48,636 nt of DNA from Flavobacteriales bacterium (GTDB taxonomy: Bacteria; Bacteroidota; Bacteroidia; Flavobacteriales_G; Salibacteraceae). The notes beneath the pieces are model-generated. The model searched no databases and had not been told where the DNA came from. It worked only from the letters and a program-made list of their open reading frames with translations. The DNA is taken from positions 1 through 48,636 of the forward strand of contig JABAYK010000005.1 in NCBI GenBank assembly GCA_018609045.1. The letters run 5' to 3'. Shown piece after piece: positions 46,564-48,636 of this stretch; position 1 is the stretch's first letter; each line of letters starts with the position of its first letter. Position numbers and translations under genes: made by a program.

Positions 46564-47497
46564 GTTTTTTTAATTGAGATTTCATCAAGTTTGAAGCTTT
46601 TAATTGGTCTTCGTTAGATAAATCTTTTTTCCATTTACCAATAGATTCAGAATTTATTGGGTTTTTTACATTGGCATGATGTTCTAAAACTGTATCACCC
46701 ATTTTTGATGTTTCTCGATTTTCATTTATTCCTGAAAAATCTAGGTTTAAAAAATTAAAAATTGCCTTTGATGTTTCTTCGGGTTTGGTAACTAAATCTT
46801 CATAATGGACATTCAAAAATGAACTTTTTGATTTTTTACTTTTCGCAAATGTTTCTGCTTTGATAGTTGCGGTATTCCAGCGCCATGCAATTTGCTCTAA
46901 ATTGTCTATCAAGCCAGATTTAAGATATGAACTGGCTACATCTCTTCCATCTCTAATTAAATTTATGTATTTAGCATTCGGAAAAAGCCTGTGAATCCAT
47001 TCTAGCCTCAAAGTATTGAAAGTGGTTTTGTCTCCCCAAATTTTGGCTCCTTCAGAAAATTTATTCATATGCATGTTGTAAATTTCCATGATAATGAAGG
47101 CAAGAGATTGTTCTTTTTTAGGGGTAGCGTATAATTTTTCTCGTAACTCAAATACGTCAATTTGCCAATATTTATATGCACCAAATGAACTAAATTCACC
47201 TAAAATAATATTAACAAGATCCTTCCAATCGCTACCATTATAGCGGTAATATTTTTTAATAATACTAGGCAAAGCAGCAGATTCTGGCGGAATGTGTAAT
47301 GACTTATGCTGTAATAAAATTGACCTTAGTAAGGTAGACCCACACCTTCCAGAGCCGATGATAAAAAACGGCTGAAAATCATCTTTTTGCTTTGGGGTAA
47401 TAACAGGTTTAGATTTAACAACATTAAAAAGTAATTGAATAAGCCTTAAAGTTAGTGGGGATAAATACTTTTGTTGCTTTTCTACCTTGTTATTCAT
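46547..47497 (-). CDS. Sulfotransferase family protein
   Basis: This is a second PAPS-dependent sulfotransferase, 316 residues, opposite in direction to the first. The 5'-phosphosulfate loop is FFIIGSGRCGSTLLRSILL, the 3'-phosphate region is YINLIRDGRDVASSYLKS, and WGDKTTFNTLRLEWIHRLFP lies between. No signal peptide is seen. The ATG at 47497 is chosen over a TTG six codons upstream because that TTG overlaps an exact TAAATTTG promoter element. It differs clearly from the sulfotransferase at 42243, so it is not a recent duplicate. Confidence 0.9.
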   Translation of the reverse strand: MNNKVEKQQKYLSPLTLRLIQLLFNVVKSKPVITPKQKDDFQPFFIIGSGRCGSTLLRSILLQHKSLHIPPESAALPSIIKKYYRYNGSDWKDLVNIILGEFSSFGAYKYWQIDVFELREKLYATPKKEQSLAFIIMEIYNMHMNKFSEGAKIWGDKTTFNTLRLEWIHRLFPNAKYINLIRDGRDVASSYLKSGLIDNLEQIAWRWNTATIKAETFAKSKKSKSSFLNVHYEDLVTKPEETSKAIFNFLNLDFSGINENRETSKMGDTVLEHHANVKNPINSESIGKWKKDLSNEDQLKASNLMKSQLKKLNYLP

Positions 47498-47512
47498 TTC
47501 AATTATTTGAAA

Positions 47513-47520
47513 CAAATTTA
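47513..47520 (-). promoter_or_regulatory. Candidate -7 promoter element of the second sulfotransferase
   Basis: The - strand reads TAAATTTG, an exact TAnnTTTG match ending 16 bases before the ATG at 47497. The nearest TTTG upstream is 30 bases away, too far for a normal -33 element. Confidence 0.4.
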
Positions 47521-47582
47521 TAGGTAAACATTAATGAAGCCCTAACCCTGCAAAATAATTGTGCCTTTAGTTTAATAATTAT

Positions 47583-48636
47583 ATGATAAATATTTTAATG
47601 TACGGTCCGCCAAAGGGACACAACATAAAACTTTACTTAGATTTTTTTCAGCACAATTCCAATACATATAAGTTAACCTATGTATTTACAGGTAAGCAAC
47701 GTTATCCATTAAACGAGTTTAGCAATATTACCTTTATTGATTACAAAAAAGATTTTTTTCAATTTTTGAAATTAATAATTTCAGGTTTTAGGGGATTTGA
47801 GTTAATTTGGATACACAATTGGGTTAAATTTTACATTGTATTGATAAACCTTTGGTTTAAAAATAAATCAGTGAAATTAAACTTTAGTGTTTGGAGCGAG
47901 CCTTTGCCAAGAGAGCTCTATAAAAGTACGATTAAAGGATTTATTTACCGCTATATTTTTAAAAAATCAGATTCTGTACAAAATCTTTGGTATGGAACTT
48001 ATAATTTGATTAACAGAAGGTTAAAAGGGGTAAACCTTCAAGTTATTCCTTGGGGGTTATCTAAAATTTATTACAACCATAAAGATGAATGTATAACTCA
48101 AGAAGCCGCAAGTTTTATCAAGGAATTACCTAAAGATAAAGTAAAGTTTTTTTGGCCAAAATCAATTTCATATGCAAGTCGACACGATTTAATTATTGAG
48201 GCAGCGGAATTATTAAAAAATGAAGGAATTTCAAATTTTGTAGTTTATTTCTGGTTAGGAAATGCCATTAATCCCCAAATTTTTAAAGATTTAGTTCAAT
48301 TAATAAAAGATAAAGAAGTTGAAGAATACATCAAGATTGTAGAACATGAATTTCTTCCTTTTGAAGATATTATCCAAATTTGGAAAGCAATGGATGTTGG
48401 TTTGCAGATTGCTTCACATGATGCATTATCTACCTCATTACTCGAGCCTCTATTCTTTAAAAAAGAAGTAATTGTTACTAATATTGAGCCTTATGAAATT
48501 TTGAAAGAAAAATTTGATTTTGAAATAGACCTAATCAATCAAGATAAAAATGAATTAAAAAAGGCAATGAGTAGTTTAATTACGGGAAATAAAACTTCTG
48601 GAATTGAGCTTGAAAAAAGACAAAATGCCGTTTCTC
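47583..48636 (+). CDS. Glycosyltransferase, GT4-like (3' end outside window)
   Basis: An uninterrupted frame of 351 codons runs from ATG 47583 to the window edge. The N terminus MINILMYGPPKGHNIKLYLD is typical of a GT-B fold donor/acceptor entry loop. A second Rossmann-like half follows, with IPWGL and VKFFWPKSISYASRHDLIIE. The segment STSLLEPLFFKKEVIVTN matches the position of the GT4 C-terminal donor-binding motif with its acidic residue. No signal peptide is present. It probably adds a sugar to the surface glycan built by the neighbouring genes; sugar identity is unknown. The gene is incomplete here. Confidence 0.8.
   Translation, partial: MINILMYGPPKGHNIKLYLDFFQHNSNTYKLTYVFTGKQRYPLNEFSNITFIDYKKDFFQFLKLIISGFRGFELIWIHNWVKFYIVLINLWFKNKSVKLNFSVWSEPLPRELYKSTIKGFIYRYIFKKSDSVQNLWYGTYNLINRRLKGVNLQVIPWGLSKIYYNHKDECITQEAASFIKELPKDKVKFFWPKSISYASRHDLIIEAAELLKNEGISNFVVYFWLGNAINPQIFKDLVQLIKDKEVEEYIKIVEHEFLPFEDIIQIWKAMDVGLQIASHDALSTSLLEPLFFKKEVIVTNIEPYEILKEKFDFEIDLINQDKNELKKAMSSLITGNKTSGIELEKRQNAVS

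Noticed and set aside
42243..47497. The two sulfotransferase genes as a recent duplication
   Set aside because: Beyond the shared PAPS-binding motifs their sequences differ throughout, and orientation differs, so they are distant paralogues or independent acquisitions.

Overview
The window is a 48.6 kb, AT-rich piece of chromosome from a member of the Bacteroidota, most likely order Flavobacteriales. Four things point there. The gene families are typical (DUF3467, DUF3078, DUF4834, a patatin-BamA fusion, and a CarB of about 940 residues without its C-terminal regulatory domain). Shine-Dalgarno sequences are nearly absent. Several starts are preceded by the Bacteroidota promoter pattern TTTG...TAnnTTTG or a close variant. 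The tRNA-tuf-secE-nusG-rplKAJL-rpoBC order is the usual one for the phylum. No plasmid, phage, insertion sequence or CRISPR signal was seen.

Layout. Positions 1-13249 hold the translation and transcription core on the + strand: tRNA-Tyr (cut by the window edge), tRNA-Gly, tRNA-Thr, tuf with a terminator, tRNA-Trp, secE, nusG, rplK, rplA, rplJ, rplL, a hairpin, rpoB, rpoC with a strong terminator, and a DUF3467 gene. Positions 13246-19071 run on the - strand: an outer-membrane patatin, a metal/cobalamin-receptor-like protein, a cystathionine beta-synthase-like enzyme and a LolC/E-type permease. Positions 19085-23408 run on the + strand: a NamZ-type (DUF1343) peptidoglycan enzyme, then the helicase and PdeM nuclease that elsewhere accompany a DNA ligase. 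Positions 23398-25047 contain DUF3078 and a scar where two signalling genes (Hpt and LytTR regulator) have both lost their 5' ends and now meet head to head. Positions 25044-30515 (-) carry an FAD oxidoreductase, a secreted protein usually labelled asparagine synthetase B, dnaB and accA. Positions 30599-39004 are mixed: ispE, an LptF/G permease, tgt, a glycosyltransferase overlapping an ECF sigma factor gene, rsmG, an MsbA-like exporter, rpmH (short, with a good promoter and terminator) and an alpha/beta hydrolase. Positions 39134-48636 start with carB and DUF4834 and pass into a surface-glycan region: two sulfotransferases, a deacetylase-like protein, a 4,6-dehydratase, a LegC-type aminotransferase and a glycosyltransferase that runs off the window.

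How it works together. The first third is core gene expression. The middle mixes envelope upkeep (Lol- and Lpt-like permeases, MsbA-like exporter, NamZ, patatin) with replication, lipid and isoprenoid enzymes. The right end looks like a locus for an amino-sugar-containing, probably sulfated, surface glycan. Genes are packed very tightly: six of seven convergent pairs have no intergenic DNA, and many candidate promoters sit so close to the start codon that the mRNA would have little or no leader. No clearly new system was found. The most unusual items are the double-truncated Hpt/LytTR scar, a tRNA-guanine transglycosylase without its three zinc cysteines, a terminator for DUF3078 embedded in the pdeM coding sequence, and the sulfotransferase/Leg-type sugar region.
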